A stretch of 64,000 bases of DNA from Anaerococcus vaginalis (lineage in GTDB: Bacteria > Bacillota > Clostridia > Tissierellales > Peptoniphilaceae): positions 23,476 through 87,475 of the forward strand of contig JAGZMY010000009.1 of NCBI GenBank assembly GCA_018363915.1. Reading direction: 5' to 3'. The translations under genes and the position numbers were made by a program. The notes under the pieces are model-generated. The model was given only the letters and a program-made list of their open reading frames with translations, was not told where the DNA came from and ran no database searches. Each line of letters starts with the position of its first letter. Position 1 is the first letter of the stretch. This document shows, one piece after another, positions 51,301 to 60,172 of the stretch.

Positions 51301-54300
51301 TTTGTTTCCAAGAACCATCTTCGGAACTTGTAAAGGTAATAGTCAAGAAGGAATCTCTTGGCTTGTAGCCGTTAGCTGGTTTTATCTCTTCAAGGATATA
51401 TGTTCCTTGTTCGATATTAGTAAATTCTACTCCCAGTTTATCGTCTGAAATATCCTTAGCAAATCCTAGATCTTTATCATAAGGTTGAACTCTTTCAGCC
51501 TCTTTTTGTGCCTCTGTAAGAGGTTTTCCATTTTCTCCTGTGGTTTTTTCAGGTTCATAAAGTGGTTTGTTTTTAGAATCTACTTTTACCTTTTCAACTT
51601 TTTTACCATCTTGAGTGATTGTTTCTGTTTGAACTTTTCTCAATGAGAATTCTGCACCATTTATATTTTGGTGAGTTTCTTCATCTTTTTTCAAAAAGCT
51701 CAAAGTTGTTTTGCTCCTGTAGTTGGTTACTTGAGCATCGTTTATACCCTTGTATGGGGCGTCTGGCCTTGCTGGGTTTGAACGTCCATCATCTGGGATT
51801 ACTTGGATATACTTATTAAATTTAGAATCTTCTGTTCCTAAACCTTTGATAGTTTTACCAATCAAAGCCTTTTTTTCTGCTTCAGTTAATGGATAATCTT
51901 TGTTCCAATCATCATTTTCTCTAAAAGTGTGTTCAAAGTAGAAGTTGATACCCATGTAGTCAGCACCTTTTGGATTTCTTCCTTCGTAGACGAATACTTG
52001 GAAGTACCACTTCATTGGTTCGCCATTATCATCTAATGGAATCCTATATGTGCCATCTGGTGCTTTTATTTCTGTAAGTTCGTAGATACCAGGGGTTAGC
52101 TCTCTGAAGTAGTTATCGCCCGGTTCTCCTGTAGCCTCTGATACTGCATCGAATTTTTCGTTGTGATAAAGAGGGAAATCATCTGCTACTTTGTCAGATT
52201 TTTGATATTTTCCAGATGGTTTTCCATCTACAAGAATATCTTTATATAATGATTTATCTCCATTTAAGATTTTACGAGCTCTAAATTGTGAGCCTGTAAG
52301 AGCTCCTTTATTCTCGTTTACTTTTGTAATTCTTAGAGGAATCCTAAATCCTGATTCATCTTTGTTGAAGATTTCTGTCAAGTTACCATTTGCTATTTTG
52401 ATAGTTTTTAGAGGATTTTGACCTTCTCTTTCTTCTGGATTTGACAAGTCAACTTTAATTTCACTTGTTGTTTCAGTTCCCCACTTGGTCTCATTTCCTT
52501 CATCTCTAATGTATTCAAGCTTGTAAGATTTATTTGGATCAAGATTTTCAAATATTACTTCGCCCTTATATGGAGCATCTTTCACAGTGCTTGCTGGTTT
52601 CCATGAATCTGGCATAGCAGGATTTTCATCCTTAACATAAAGTTGGATAGTACCAGCTTTTCCTGTTGTAGGTGGAATACTATCGTCAAGACCATCTTTT
52701 TGGTTTGCGTAGGTAAAGACTGTTTTTAAGTCTACATTTCCTTGTGGTGCGACAACATCTTCTTCAAAGATTGCATTAACTTTTACATTTGATGCTGGCA
52801 TTTTAAATTTGTTTCCAGAAGAAAGTTTGATTTCTTCGTTTGTATCTAGATTAATTACCTTTAGGTCTTTTAGTTTGTAACCAGTATCTGGAGTAACTGT
52901 AAGGGTTATTTCTTCATCTTTTGCAATATTTGTTGATTTACTAGCAAATACATTTCCATTTCCAATTTTATTTATTGTTATTTTGTAAGTGTTTGGTGCT
53001 GGTGGTGTTTCTTTTATTTTTTTAGTGTAAAGTTCCCCATTACTTTTTGGATTAGTACTGCTTATTAGATTTTCTTTTCCATTATTTGTAAATTTAACAC
53101 CCTTATCTATATCAGATTTATTGATAGGATAATTTTTACCAAAGTCGGTTCCTTCTTTTAAAGCAATTGTGTAAGAAAATTCTAAGCTTTCGCCTTTTTT
53201 AAGATTAATTCCATCAAGGCCTATGGTATTAGTTGTGCTATCTTTTACAATATTATTAGAAATATCATTTGTTCCAACTTTTGCACTAGCAGATAATAGA
53301 TTTATTGATGATCTTAATCCAATATCAAGTTTTCCATCTTTTACTAAATAACCATCTGTTGGATTTTGTATTCTTTCTTTAATAAAATTATCATCAGTTA
53401 AAATGTTTTTATCAAAGAAATCTTTATTCACATATAATCCTTTACCGTTGTTATTGTCAACATCATTTTGGAAAAATTTAAAATGATCACTTTGTACATT
53501 ACCTTTTATATCATTGGCAGTGTTATTTGACATATAAGTAATATATTCATTATTTAATCCAGAATAAAAGTCTACGTGTGTCATCCAAGTATCAAAATGA
53601 ACTGGTTTAGCTTTATTTCTAAATTGCCAAATTATTTCTGCTGCTTGGAACTTTTTACGATTTCCATCGTTTCTATCACGAAAAGTTTTTGCTTGAGTAG
53701 ACATAAAGTTAGATATATCAATAAATATCCTCTTATCATAAGCCTTTGTTGTATTTGTTATTTGGTTATAATAAACATCTCTATTTTTTGCTAATCTATC
53801 ATTTCCGTCAACATTATTTGTAGCTCTTTTTTTGATTCCAACTTTTCCAAGATAGTCTTTAATTGTAACATCTTCTCCATTTGGATTTGATGGAGTTGTC
53901 ATTCTATAAGTTTGAGTATCTGTAATTGACTTATCAAGTGCTAGTAAGTCTTGATTTACTCCTCCTACTATTCCGTTAGTTGCATTATCATATTGGATAA
54001 AGGTTACATCTATGTTTGCATTTGATTTTTTAGCCTTTTCAACTATATCTGTTATCAACTTATTGATATTTTTATCTAAGGTTGGTCCATTAGGATTACT
54101 CTTATTTGTGAATTCTGATACATCTTTTGATCTATCAATAACAAATACTAATTGGATATTATTTCCAATTATAGTTTCTTCTCCTGAAATTTGTTTTTCT
54201 TTAGGGCTAATAGAAAAGTTTATTGTTCTTTTTCCATTTGTTGTATCAACTTTGCTTGCCTTTACTGTGACATTTAAATCTTCAGTGCTTGAATCGTATT

Positions 54301-57300
54301 CTATATCTTGCAAATCTTCTTCCACACTTGGTGAAAGCAGTCTATTTATTGGCAATTTTTCTGATATATCAAGTCCTGACATTTTATATCTTGGACTTTG
54401 CATTGAATATAGAGCTTCTCTTGTGCCTGTGCCTGGTTTTTCTCTGTATTTTTTAACAACACCTTCATTGTCAACAGTGATGTACCATCTGCCTGGATCT
54501 TTTTCGTATCCAGCTGGGCCTCTATATTCTTCTAGGATATATTTACCTGGTTTTAATTGATCGAAAGTTATGATACCTTGATCTTTTGGAAGTGTATTTG
54601 GATCTCTTCCTTCTTGAACAGGTCTTCCATTTTCATCTTTTACGATTTCACCATTTTGATCTTTCTTATCTTGGGTGATCGCAACTCCTGGTGTTACTTT
54701 TTGGATATATTCTTTTGGATATTTTTTGCCTGGATCTTTATAAATGATCTCGAAATTATCATCTGCTGTATATAGCCTAAAGTAAGCACGTCTTAATCCA
54801 ACCAAGCCAGTGTAAGGATGTATAGCATTACCAACTTTTTTGATTGAAAATTGTCCTAATTTTGCAGTTTTTTCATAGTCGATTACTCCTCCAAAAATTG
54901 AATGATTACCGTCTGTCATAGCATTATTAGAAGGATCTCTTACTATTACTTTCATTTTTCCTTCTGTTGCTATAGCTTCTGCTTCGACTTTTAGGACGAT
55001 TCTTCCTGCTTTATAGTAGCCTTTTGGTGGATTTTTTTCCTTTAATACATAGTAACCACCAAATTCTAGATCGTGTAGCTCAAATGAAAAATCATATTCA
55101 GCACCTTTAAATTGTCTTGGATTATCAGCTCCTTTGGCTTTGTTTTGAACTATTGGGTGTTTATTTATTGGCTTATCACTTACTATAGTTCCGTAATAAT
55201 CTGCCTTGTAAAGGTCAAAGGATACTGGATTTCCTGCATCATCTACTAATAATTTGTTAGCTTTTGGTATATTTGGTTTTCCATCTTTTATTGGTGGTGT
55301 TTTTCCATCTGATAGGTACTTATCAAAAGGAATGGAAATCTTTCTAGCCTCGTTTCCTATTTGGAAAGCTTCTACTCTTTTATCTCCATTAATGATTTTA
55401 TCTAATGGAATTTCGTCAAGATTTTGTTTATAAAGATCAGATTCTTTTGGAACTTCATAGAGTTTATACTCTAGCTTGCCCTTATTTTCCCCTTCTTTTA
55501 TTTCACTTACTACAAGCTTCCAGCCATAAAGGGTTGTTTTTGCGTAGCCTTTTGGAGGTTGGAGTTCTTGGAGTAAATATTCACCGATTTTTAGACCATC
55601 AAATTTTATATATCCGCCGCCTCTGGCATTTTGACCATCAACTATATCTGTACTTGGTTTTGTCCTGTCGGTATAAGCTTCTTTTAAGTAGAAATCTCCA
55701 TCGATTAAGTTTAGGGACATCAACCTAAATTTGGCATCATTTAATCCCAAGTGTTCTTTGTTAGTGTCTTTTATGTGTTCTTTACGAACTTTCCTAAATT
55801 TGATTTCTGTACTTTTGGCTTCGTTTCTTATTACAATCGGTTTTGATTGTGTTTCTGGTTTTTTATCTCCAACAAAGTTTAGAACAACTCTATTTTTACC
55901 TTGTTCATCTTCTTGTTCTTTTGCTTCCAAAAGATAAAGAGGCGCTTTTTGGTAACCATCTGGTACTTTTGTTTCTTCTAGGACATAGTAACCAGCTGGG
56001 ATTTGTTCGAATTTGAATTCTCCGTAATATCCTTGTGATGTTTGCTTGTAAGTATCATCGTATTTAATTTTAGTCGGATCTTTTATTTGATTTTTTAAAT
56101 CCTCAAGGGAAGTTGCCGTTACTTTTCTTAGTGTAAATTCTGCTCCATTTAATTTTGCAAATTTATTTGTCTTTACAAATTCTAATTTGCCTAGATTATC
56201 TTCGATATTTGTTACTTCGACTTTAATATTTTTGCCAGTAATTTTTACGAGGTCTTTACCTTCTGGTGATTTTGGTACATCTTTACCGAGGCTTACTTCT
56301 GTTACGAATCCATCGTTTACGTGGATTTTTGGTAATTTTTTAAATTTGTATGGACCATCGTCGCCATTGATTTCTTTTCTTGTGACTGTAATATTGAAGT
56401 CTTTTATTTTTTCGTATCCTTTTGGAGTTTTTATTTCTTGAACTCTGTAGGTACCTGGTCTTAGGTAAAGTTTATTGGTTTTATCATCAGCTTTTGATGT
56501 CCATGTTTTACTTTGACCTGTATTAATATTTGTAAATCTAAATTCTGCGCCTTCTAGTTTTGTTCCATCTTTTTTAAATTTATCAATTTCTATTGGTTCG
56601 ATTACACGACCTGCGATTAGCTCTTGGTAATCTCCTTCTCTAGTATGGCTGTAGAAAACTACTTTTACTGAATCTGCTTTGTCAGAGTCCCAGTCACTTC
56701 CATTTCCATAAGATTTTATTATCTTATTATATAGCTTGTTTGCTAGGTCATATTCAGTTTTTTGAACTGGTGGACTATTTTTTATTCTTTCTTCATTATC
56801 CTTTAGCTTTCTTGCTCCATCAGGACTGGTTCTATCTGGTAAAGTACCTTCAAATTGTCCTTCCCATCCATTATATGGAGATGGTCTTCTTTTACCTGTT
56901 AAGGTAACATCAATTTTCCAATCATCCATATTGTAATCTGATGGAGCATCGAAATAATCATCTGCTAGGGACTTTCCGTCTGTGAAGTGGTGGATAACTC
57001 TTTGGAACATGGATGCTTCGATAAGTCTGTGCATCTCTTTTCCATTGTGTTCTTTTGCATATTCTTTTTTAACTTCTTCGCCATAGAAATAGATTTTTTT
57101 CATCAATTCTTCCATGGCTTGACCTTCACTCATCTGACCGTTGTTTAGGTAAACTCCATCATATCTTGCATTTTTTGCTAAGTATGGTCTTAGCTGATAA
57201 GTTGATCCTGTTTTATTGCCAGGTAGAGATTCGTTCAATCTACTTATTAGGTAATCTCCTGATGGATCTTCGTGAATATCTAAGAAAATTCCACTACTAC

Positions 57301-60079
57301 CTTGAAAAACTGGTGCATCTATACGGTCATTGAAACAAGAAACCATATCGAAGTTTCTATTGATACGCATAACTGTGTATGGATTTTCTACGTAGGCAAG
57401 GTAACCATTTTCTAGTGCTTGGTCTGAAACTCTTTCAGTAAAAAGATCTACGTGTCCACCTTCTGTTTCATAGGCGTTATCGACATTGTATTTCTTTTTA
57501 TTTTTTAGGTCTGCCCTAAAGTAATAGACGTCATTTCTTCCAGCTTTTTCGTTTTGGTATTCATATGATACTATTGTTCCTGGATAATATTGTCCTTTTT
57601 CTAATACAGCGTCACCAGCTTGGTAAGTTCTTCTGTATCCACCTTCTTTTAGTGGTACATAGAAGATTTTTTTAGGTCTAATGTTTTGTTTTCTTTGTCC
57701 TCTGATATTTATATCAAAATCAGGATCGTCTAGATATGTGTCTTGGTTTTCACCACGTCTGATTAAATCTAGGGCGTACCAATCAACTCTAGTATCTGAA
57801 AGTCTTTGTGCAACTATAGTTCTTGTATTATCGTAGTAGAATCTTTCGTTGTTGAATTTATCTCTTAATCCAAGGAAAGTTGCTGGGATATTTGTTTCTA
57901 CAAGGTTGAATGGAACTTCTGCAAATCTACGTGCATCTTCTGCTCCTTTTAGCCATTTTAGTGGTGGAGGTAGAGGAATATTATTATATTTGGTAATAAT
58001 ATCATTGAGCAATTTATCAATATAGTTTTGGTCTGGATTTATCCTAAAACCAATTGAATAAGATTCGTGAAGTTGGTTTGGATCAATGTCTCCTTTTACC
58101 TTGATGTATAATTTTTCTCCTAGTTCAGTCTTACTTATTTCTGAATTACCACTTCTTAATTCTCCTAGACTTGAGGTTGGTTGGTAAGGTTTTGTATCTA
58201 TATCATCTGGATTACTTGAAAATCTATATGAAATATTTGTAAGTCCTTGTTTATCAGAGCCAAAAACTGTTAGATTTAGTTTATTGAAATCTAATTTATT
58301 ATTTTTATCAACAAGGGTTGAAGTATCAACTTCAATATTCCATTCTACAAAAGCACCGCTTAGATCTGCTGCAAGGTTATTGGTTATATCTTCTCCATTT
58401 TTATTTTTTAATTTTTGAGAAGTTGTCTTCCAATCTAGTTGGTAAGGATAGGTTCCTTCTTCAGTTTTTCCTTCTCCTTCTATTACAAAGTTTGAAGAAA
58501 CTGGAGTTTGACTATTTCTATAAACCGTAACTGGTTTTGCATTTTGAACTGGATTATTTTTTGGTGCTGCTTGAATTTGTACGGTAATTGGATTTCTAGT
58601 TCCTATACTTTCTTCATCAAAAGCAAGATTTTGATCTATATTTAAAGTCTTATCTGTTGTTACTTTTGATATGAATTTATATCTAATGTAGTGACCTTTT
58701 TGATCATATGTTGCTCTTGCTATAAGAACTCCATTATCATAAATATCTTTTACTTTCTCATCAGGCTTCTCTTTTAAATAAGGCCCTAATTTGATATCAA
58801 AATACCAGCCTTCTGGTATTGGCAAAGTAGAGCTTGCCTTTACTTGCATTTGAGTTGTTAAGTTGAAGACTTTGTCGCCCCATGTATTAGATACAGCTAA
58901 ATTTAGTGGCCTAAAGTTCTCTTTTCTGTCCTTTTCTACAAGAGCTTTTATGGCCTTATCATTTGAACTCATCAATTTTTCTTGATTAGCTAATGACAAA
59001 TTATATTTTTCGCCAAGTTTTGTAAGAAGTTTTTGTATATCTTCTATTGAATTATTTTCATCTTCCAAAGCCTCTTTTAATTCTTTGTTGGCTTTTTCAA
59101 AATTTGCGTTTTCTTCTTTTTGTTTTTCTTCTTGGGCTTTCTTTTCTTCTTCTGCCTTTTTCTTTTCTTCCGCCTTTTTCTTTTCTTCTTCTTTAGCTTT
59201 TTGTTCGGCTTGCTTTTTTTCTTCTTCAGCTTTTTTTTCTTCTTCAGCTTTTCTTTCTTCTTCTGCCTTTTGTTCAGCCTCTTTTTGTGCCTTTTCTTCT
59301 TCAGCTTGTTTTCTTTCTTCTTTATAGGCATTTAAGCTATTTAAATCATTTGTCAAAGAATTAGTGTCATAAAGATTTTTCTTATCATCATTAATAAGGG
59401 CAAATATATCTCCCTCGTTTTTTATATTCCAATTTCCTTGTTCATCTTGTTCAAACAAATTGTAATTAGGATCAGGGGATATATTTTTAATAAATTCTAA
59501 ATTGAATACTAATTTATCTTGGTTAAGTAATTTTTGATTTCCATTTTCATTAAAATCGAAATCGTCTAATATTTTAAAGTCTATGTATGAATAATTTTCT
59601 CCATAAAAATTATCTTTTTTGCCTTGTTCAAGATTTTTCATCTCATTTTTTGTAAGGATTTTATATCCTTGGTCTTCTTTGATGATTTCAAGATCAAGAT
59701 CAAGACCTTGCAAGTTTAGCATATCTTTTATACGCCAATATTCCTTACTTGCATCTTCATTTGTTTGGAAAAATTTATCTTCATAAAGCTTGAGGTCATT
59801 TCTTTTTACAAGTCTAAAGCTTGAACTTGTAGAAGGAAGACCTACTGCAATAGAAAATTTGCTTTCATCCTTATCTATCTTTTTCTTATCATAAATTTTT
59901 TGGGAATCTGTGATAGACAAATAAGCATCTTCGTTCGTTTCAAGATTTTCAATGTTTTTTATAGTATTTGGTTCAAGCTCTTCAGCCTTCGACCTCGTAG
60001 CAAAAGCTGGTAGCATAACTTGCAATACCATAAAAAGTGCGATTGCAAATGATGTCAATTTTCTTAATAACTTTTTCAT
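45368..60079 (-). CDS. Giant pilus-tip/surface adhesin, 4,903 residues, multi-CnaB with von Willebrand-like domain
   Basis: The signal peptide is at 1-35. A Glu/Lys-rich coiled coil (about 250-335) and a large N-terminal region with a lone Cys915 follow. Five CnaB/SpaA domains (about 1160-1860) come next, with E-boxes such as YRVQEIKTPKGYEK and YVLEETKVPDGYQK. A von Willebrand A-like domain (about 1930-2330) contains IQLVFVIDRSKD, where the metal motif DxSxS reads DRSKD. An InlB B-repeat-like segment spans about 2360-2440. Eight more CnaB domains (about 2560-3870), a collagen/fibrinogen-adhesin-like domain (about 3900-4300) and three more CnaB domains follow. The end has YPSTGG (Tyr4867), a membrane span and a KRKDK tail. 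At least 16 CnaB domains are countable. GAGGAG precedes the ATG. It probably forms the adhesive tip, or a long stalk, of the pilus. Confidence 0.9.
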   Translation of the reverse strand: MKKLLRKLTSFAIALFMVLQVMLPAFATRSKAEELEPNTIKNIENLETNEDAYLSITDSQKIYDKKKIDKDESKFSIAVGLPSTSSSFRLVKRNDLKLYEDKFFQTNEDASKEYWRIKDMLNLQGLDLDLEIIKEDQGYKILTKNEMKNLEQGKKDNFYGENYSYIDFKILDDFDFNENGNQKLLNQDKLVFNLEFIKNISPDPNYNLFEQDEQGNWNIKNEGDIFALINDDKKNLYDTNSLTNDLNSLNAYKEERKQAEEEKAQKEAEQKAEEERKAEEEKKAEEEKKQAEQKAKEEEKKKAEEKKKAEEEKKAQEEKQKEENANFEKANKELKEALEDENNSIEDIQKLLTKLGEKYNLSLANQEKLMSSNDKAIKALVEKDRKENFRPLNLAVSNTWGDKVFNLTTQMQVKASSTLPIPEGWYFDIKLGPYLKEKPDEKVKDIYDNGVLIARATYDQKGHYIRYKFISKVTTDKTLNIDQNLAFDEESIGTRNPITVQIQAAPKNNPVQNAKPVTVYRNSQTPVSSNFVIEGEGKTEEGTYPYQLDWKTTSQKLKNKNGEDITNNLAADLSGAFVEWNIEVDTSTLVDKNNKLDFNKLNLTVFGSDKQGLTNISYRFSSNPDDIDTKPYQPTSSLGELRSGNSEISKTELGEKLYIKVKGDIDPNQLHESYSIGFRINPDQNYIDKLLNDIITKYNNIPLPPPLKWLKGAEDARRFAEVPFNLVETNIPATFLGLRDKFNNERFYYDNTRTIVAQRLSDTRVDWYALDLIRRGENQDTYLDDPDFDINIRGQRKQNIRPKKIFYVPLKEGGYRRTYQAGDAVLEKGQYYPGTIVSYEYQNEKAGRNDVYYFRADLKNKKKYNVDNAYETEGGHVDLFTERVSDQALENGYLAYVENPYTVMRINRNFDMVSCFNDRIDAPVFQGSSGIFLDIHEDPSGDYLISRLNESLPGNKTGSTYQLRPYLAKNARYDGVYLNNGQMSEGQAMEELMKKIYFYGEEVKKEYAKEHNGKEMHRLIEASMFQRVIHHFTDGKSLADDYFDAPSDYNMDDWKIDVTLTGKRRPSPYNGWEGQFEGTLPDRTSPDGARKLKDNEERIKNSPPVQKTEYDLANKLYNKIIKSYGNGSDWDSDKADSVKVVFYSHTREGDYQELIAGRVIEPIEIDKFKKDGTKLEGAEFRFTNINTGQSKTWTSKADDKTNKLYLRPGTYRVQEIKTPKGYEKIKDFNITVTRKEINGDDGPYKFKKLPKIHVNDGFVTEVSLGKDVPKSPEGKDLVKITGKNIKVEVTNIEDNLGKLEFVKTNKFAKLNGAEFTLRKVTATSLEDLKNQIKDPTKIKYDDTYKQTSQGYYGEFKFEQIPAGYYVLEETKVPDGYQKAPLYLLEAKEQEDEQGKNRVVLNFVGDKKPETQSKPIVIRNEAKSTEIKFRKVRKEHIKDTNKEHLGLNDAKFRLMSLNLIDGDFYLKEAYTDRTKPSTDIVDGQNARGGGYIKFDGLKIGEYLLQELQPPKGYAKTTLYGWKLVVSEIKEGENKGKLEYKLYEVPKESDLYKQNLDEIPLDKIINGDKRVEAFQIGNEARKISIPFDKYLSDGKTPPIKDGKPNIPKANKLLVDDAGNPVSFDLYKADYYGTIVSDKPINKHPIVQNKAKGADNPRQFKGAEYDFSFELHDLEFGGYYVLKEKNPPKGYYKAGRIVLKVEAEAIATEGKMKVIVRDPSNNAMTDGNHSIFGGVIDYEKTAKLGQFSIKKVGNAIHPYTGLVGLRRAYFRLYTADDNFEIIYKDPGKKYPKEYIQKVTPGVAITQDKKDQNGEIVKDENGRPVQEGRDPNTLPKDQGIITFDQLKPGKYILEEYRGPAGYEKDPGRWYITVDNEGVVKKYREKPGTGTREALYSMQSPRYKMSGLDISEKLPINRLLSPSVEEDLQDIEYDSSTEDLNVTVKASKVDTTNGKRTINFSISPKEKQISGEETIIGNNIQLVFVIDRSKDVSEFTNKSNPNGPTLDKNINKLITDIVEKAKKSNANIDVTFIQYDNATNGIVGGVNQDLLALDKSITDTQTYRMTTPSNPNGEDVTIKDYLGKVGIKKRATNNVDGNDRLAKNRDVYYNQITNTTKAYDKRIFIDISNFMSTQAKTFRDRNDGNRKKFQAAEIIWQFRNKAKPVHFDTWMTHVDFYSGLNNEYITYMSNNTANDIKGNVQSDHFKFFQNDVDNNNGKGLYVNKDFFDKNILTDDNFIKERIQNPTDGYLVKDGKLDIGLRSSINLLSASAKVGTNDISNNIVKDSTTNTIGLDGINLKKGESLEFSYTIALKEGTDFGKNYPINKSDIDKGVKFTNNGKENLISSTNPKSNGELYTKKIKETPPAPNTYKITINKIGNGNVFASKSTNIAKDEEITLTVTPDTGYKLKDLKVINLDTNEEIKLSSGNKFKMPASNVKVNAIFEEDVVAPQGNVDLKTVFTYANQKDGLDDSIPPTTGKAGTIQLYVKDENPAMPDSWKPASTVKDAPYKGEVIFENLDPNKSYKLEYIRDEGNETKWGTETTSEIKVDLSNPEEREGQNPLKTIKIANGNLTEIFNKDESGFRIPLRITKVNENKGALTGSQFRARKILNGDKSLYKDILVDGKPSGKYQKSDKVADDFPLYHNEKFDAVSEATGEPGDNYFRELTPGIYELTEIKAPDGTYRIPLDDNGEPMKWYFQVFVYEGRNPKGADYMGINFYFEHTFRENDDWNKDYPLTEAEKKALIGKTIKGLGTEDSKFNKYIQVIPDDGRSNPARPDAPYKGINDAQVTNYRSKTTLSFLKKDEETHQNINGAEFSLRKVQTETITQDGKKVEKVKVDSKNKPLYEPEKTTGENGKPLTEAQKEAERVQPYDKDLGFAKDISDDKLGVEFTNIEQGTYILEEIKPANGYKPRDSFLTITFTSSEDGSWKQIVKAYEKGPDGKYIEMEKPNIDINKEGKFVSVYNEKNYIDLKFQKIKAEKDKEGNDIPVNTSTFKLTQVDKNGKPLANVKTWQAQEHYSNSRFIFKDLGVGRYKLEETKAIDQFEKPDPWYFNVVQDPKTYKLKIVFEKPNGEVYKSIGFTPDADGNPKLDDQGNPLDIKVKNYTKIDVSLQKLSSETDKETGKKLPLKDALFGIKKVRYSMDENSKSYEYYKYEKDKLKKYTNGNRITEFYESGAVKKFTLNGKVYEFDEQRNLTKVDGQAPSEADKADVANDRVKPDSISSATGRYATTTRSQSDGEIKFENLSEGIYEVEEIKIPEGYQGSNKQFRWIFEVKKTENGLVVEHDAAREKTYYEKYDQEYYKNNYSKYNFENNHNVEKSTDNKFSYNITNTKTTFDLKWKKVKNSSKTDPIKSKTKFSLYKASHDPNDLEGVLSGNGIPGYLPHDVESTDGTFSVEGLTKGVYALYEEIAPDGYEKMKRLIVIQIYEDEKDGYKLKQKFYELEQDKQGNNILKEVNDFRYLLTKGRTGDKEADVDKDGTFYVNNESKPYFFYLSKGFMDSGKFKDITDGELRIKIYADPKDTTNTDKKVYEQTIKLSDAKSYKINVDGVQLGKDYLLEEVDSPDGYAKTKYKYRLRFAYDASWDTPFVATLVAVLKEVNNEDGTTKWVPLTNEAGKNITDSGQYLGNGQSINTGFQFRIVNKKTEMEFTKVGKEGDKETPLKDVEFYLEKQDPNDAKYYPLTENGEFIKSQTNRKGDGLDYYIERIVDGKVEKLFAVNFKLVTIDGFAKKYHSDADGKFKITDLKDGYYRIIEPKAAKDANGEEYMKVNGPVKRFRVVDGVVRIISKDETTGKLVEKEVNDKNAKELGKIINQKSGFGEFKLNKYDDNENPMAKVEFDLVSADADERVVQSGTTDAKGQIHFKNLPYGYYWLVEKKTVDGYIVDTKKKLISLGGDKKWNIPEKNTDVSSSILFDGVQPDLVSTSGDRNTVYPNKEEAVVARFKLKFADPSKIAPGNHFTIKLTEDVDIDGIVKDNNGEGKSDTSLLNIIGPAGVLAKAEVDKNRRTITYTFTDYVKDYTPIDMNLFIQLYPNRYKLTHSQTLNLTADIGENKNTTDTSKHFEKSIYIDYRSQEGYQDPDKDVSSYTLRLEPDGKTFTAVIYYNQWNRLLEDKNIEFFTDKKIDTNSLSVKTYKKVDPTTGKREEGSHADTWQPGDLPDSYGIDPQKDHLELIGEKKIIARKRLNNLFGNNGWKEYDSISIPKGYLNWNWYIDETIDNKVNKDPMSTTYVVEIKGKLADSVTDPKSFKTHVQYNHKVNWYETYYNYWGRPYQELVGQYYDGAFKTWSQFYTPGAIGSAEKQMQLINFKNRIDFVKVDGGVKGEVADTVPDEDGNTHPSSIFTNENLGNALKGAKFKLKKDGSTDYLANSEVESDENGRFSWIGLAQGHYEVWETQAPQGYKLPKDKVAAFTVDDKGNITLDVSYKEIVENYKTAKIKIKKVDQDGNPIDGSKEGKSAGFTLEGNKVKGWQSPTKYTGADGYAVFEDIPFGNFELKETQTPEGYKKSDKTWKLSVSRDGRIAWTNSFDDTKDQLKEITYTSTGTKSTNLDTKIVAIDKDKKVFRQYNLIKANIDDLKNNKIKISSPDATIKLNQDNTKIRLVALDKNSTIDNQTPTKDDAEYLVEYNNNSMDVSIKLPEEKKINGPVGSAPGEEDKKQKTYLLIVDLPYTENSKVGASLGYKDERVDKLVENDKAITEKTTNQSLDKFKQFYRLRLVTDLDFVIENIKNPNIYFKKVDSKNNNPLQGAEFEIQRKIKDEDGKETYRALDTKGNVFLSSGTNTKWIARSDENGNFAFENIPIDGEYQIVETKAPEGYALVEKIVFKFEVKNGKIYYIDGQKNNNTKIDLKKDGEIKNNTAENRILVTNKKAQYPSTGGPGVWIGYTILGLIIMFVAVLTYSKRKDKLIV

Positions 60080-60105
60080 AAGAACTCCTCAAGGGCAATT
60101 TTATG

Positions 60106-60117
60106 TTTTTTTTTTTT
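60106..60117 (-). repeat. Homopolymer of 12 A (minus strand) in the adhesin 5' leader
   Basis: Twelve T on the plus strand, that is A12 in the message, 27 bases upstream of the adhesin start and near its ribosome site. Homopolymers of this length are prone to slipped-strand changes. Confidence 0.7.
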
Positions 60118-60143
60118 GAAAATTACCTAAATAATTATGACTT

Positions 60144-60172
60144 ATTATCCACAAGTCTAGTTTTTTAGCCAA
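60144..60172 (-). promoter_or_regulatory. Possible adhesin gene promoter
   Basis: On the minus strand: TTGGCT (60167-60172), a 17-base spacer and GATAAT (60144-60149). It would give a leader of about 60 nt. Confidence 0.4.

Noticed and set aside
59077..59335. Long open frames on both strands over the adhesin coiled coil
   Set aside because: They result from the GAA/AAA-rich codons of the Glu/Lys stretch read in other frames. They have no start signals, and the products are only Lys/Arg or Phe/Ser runs.
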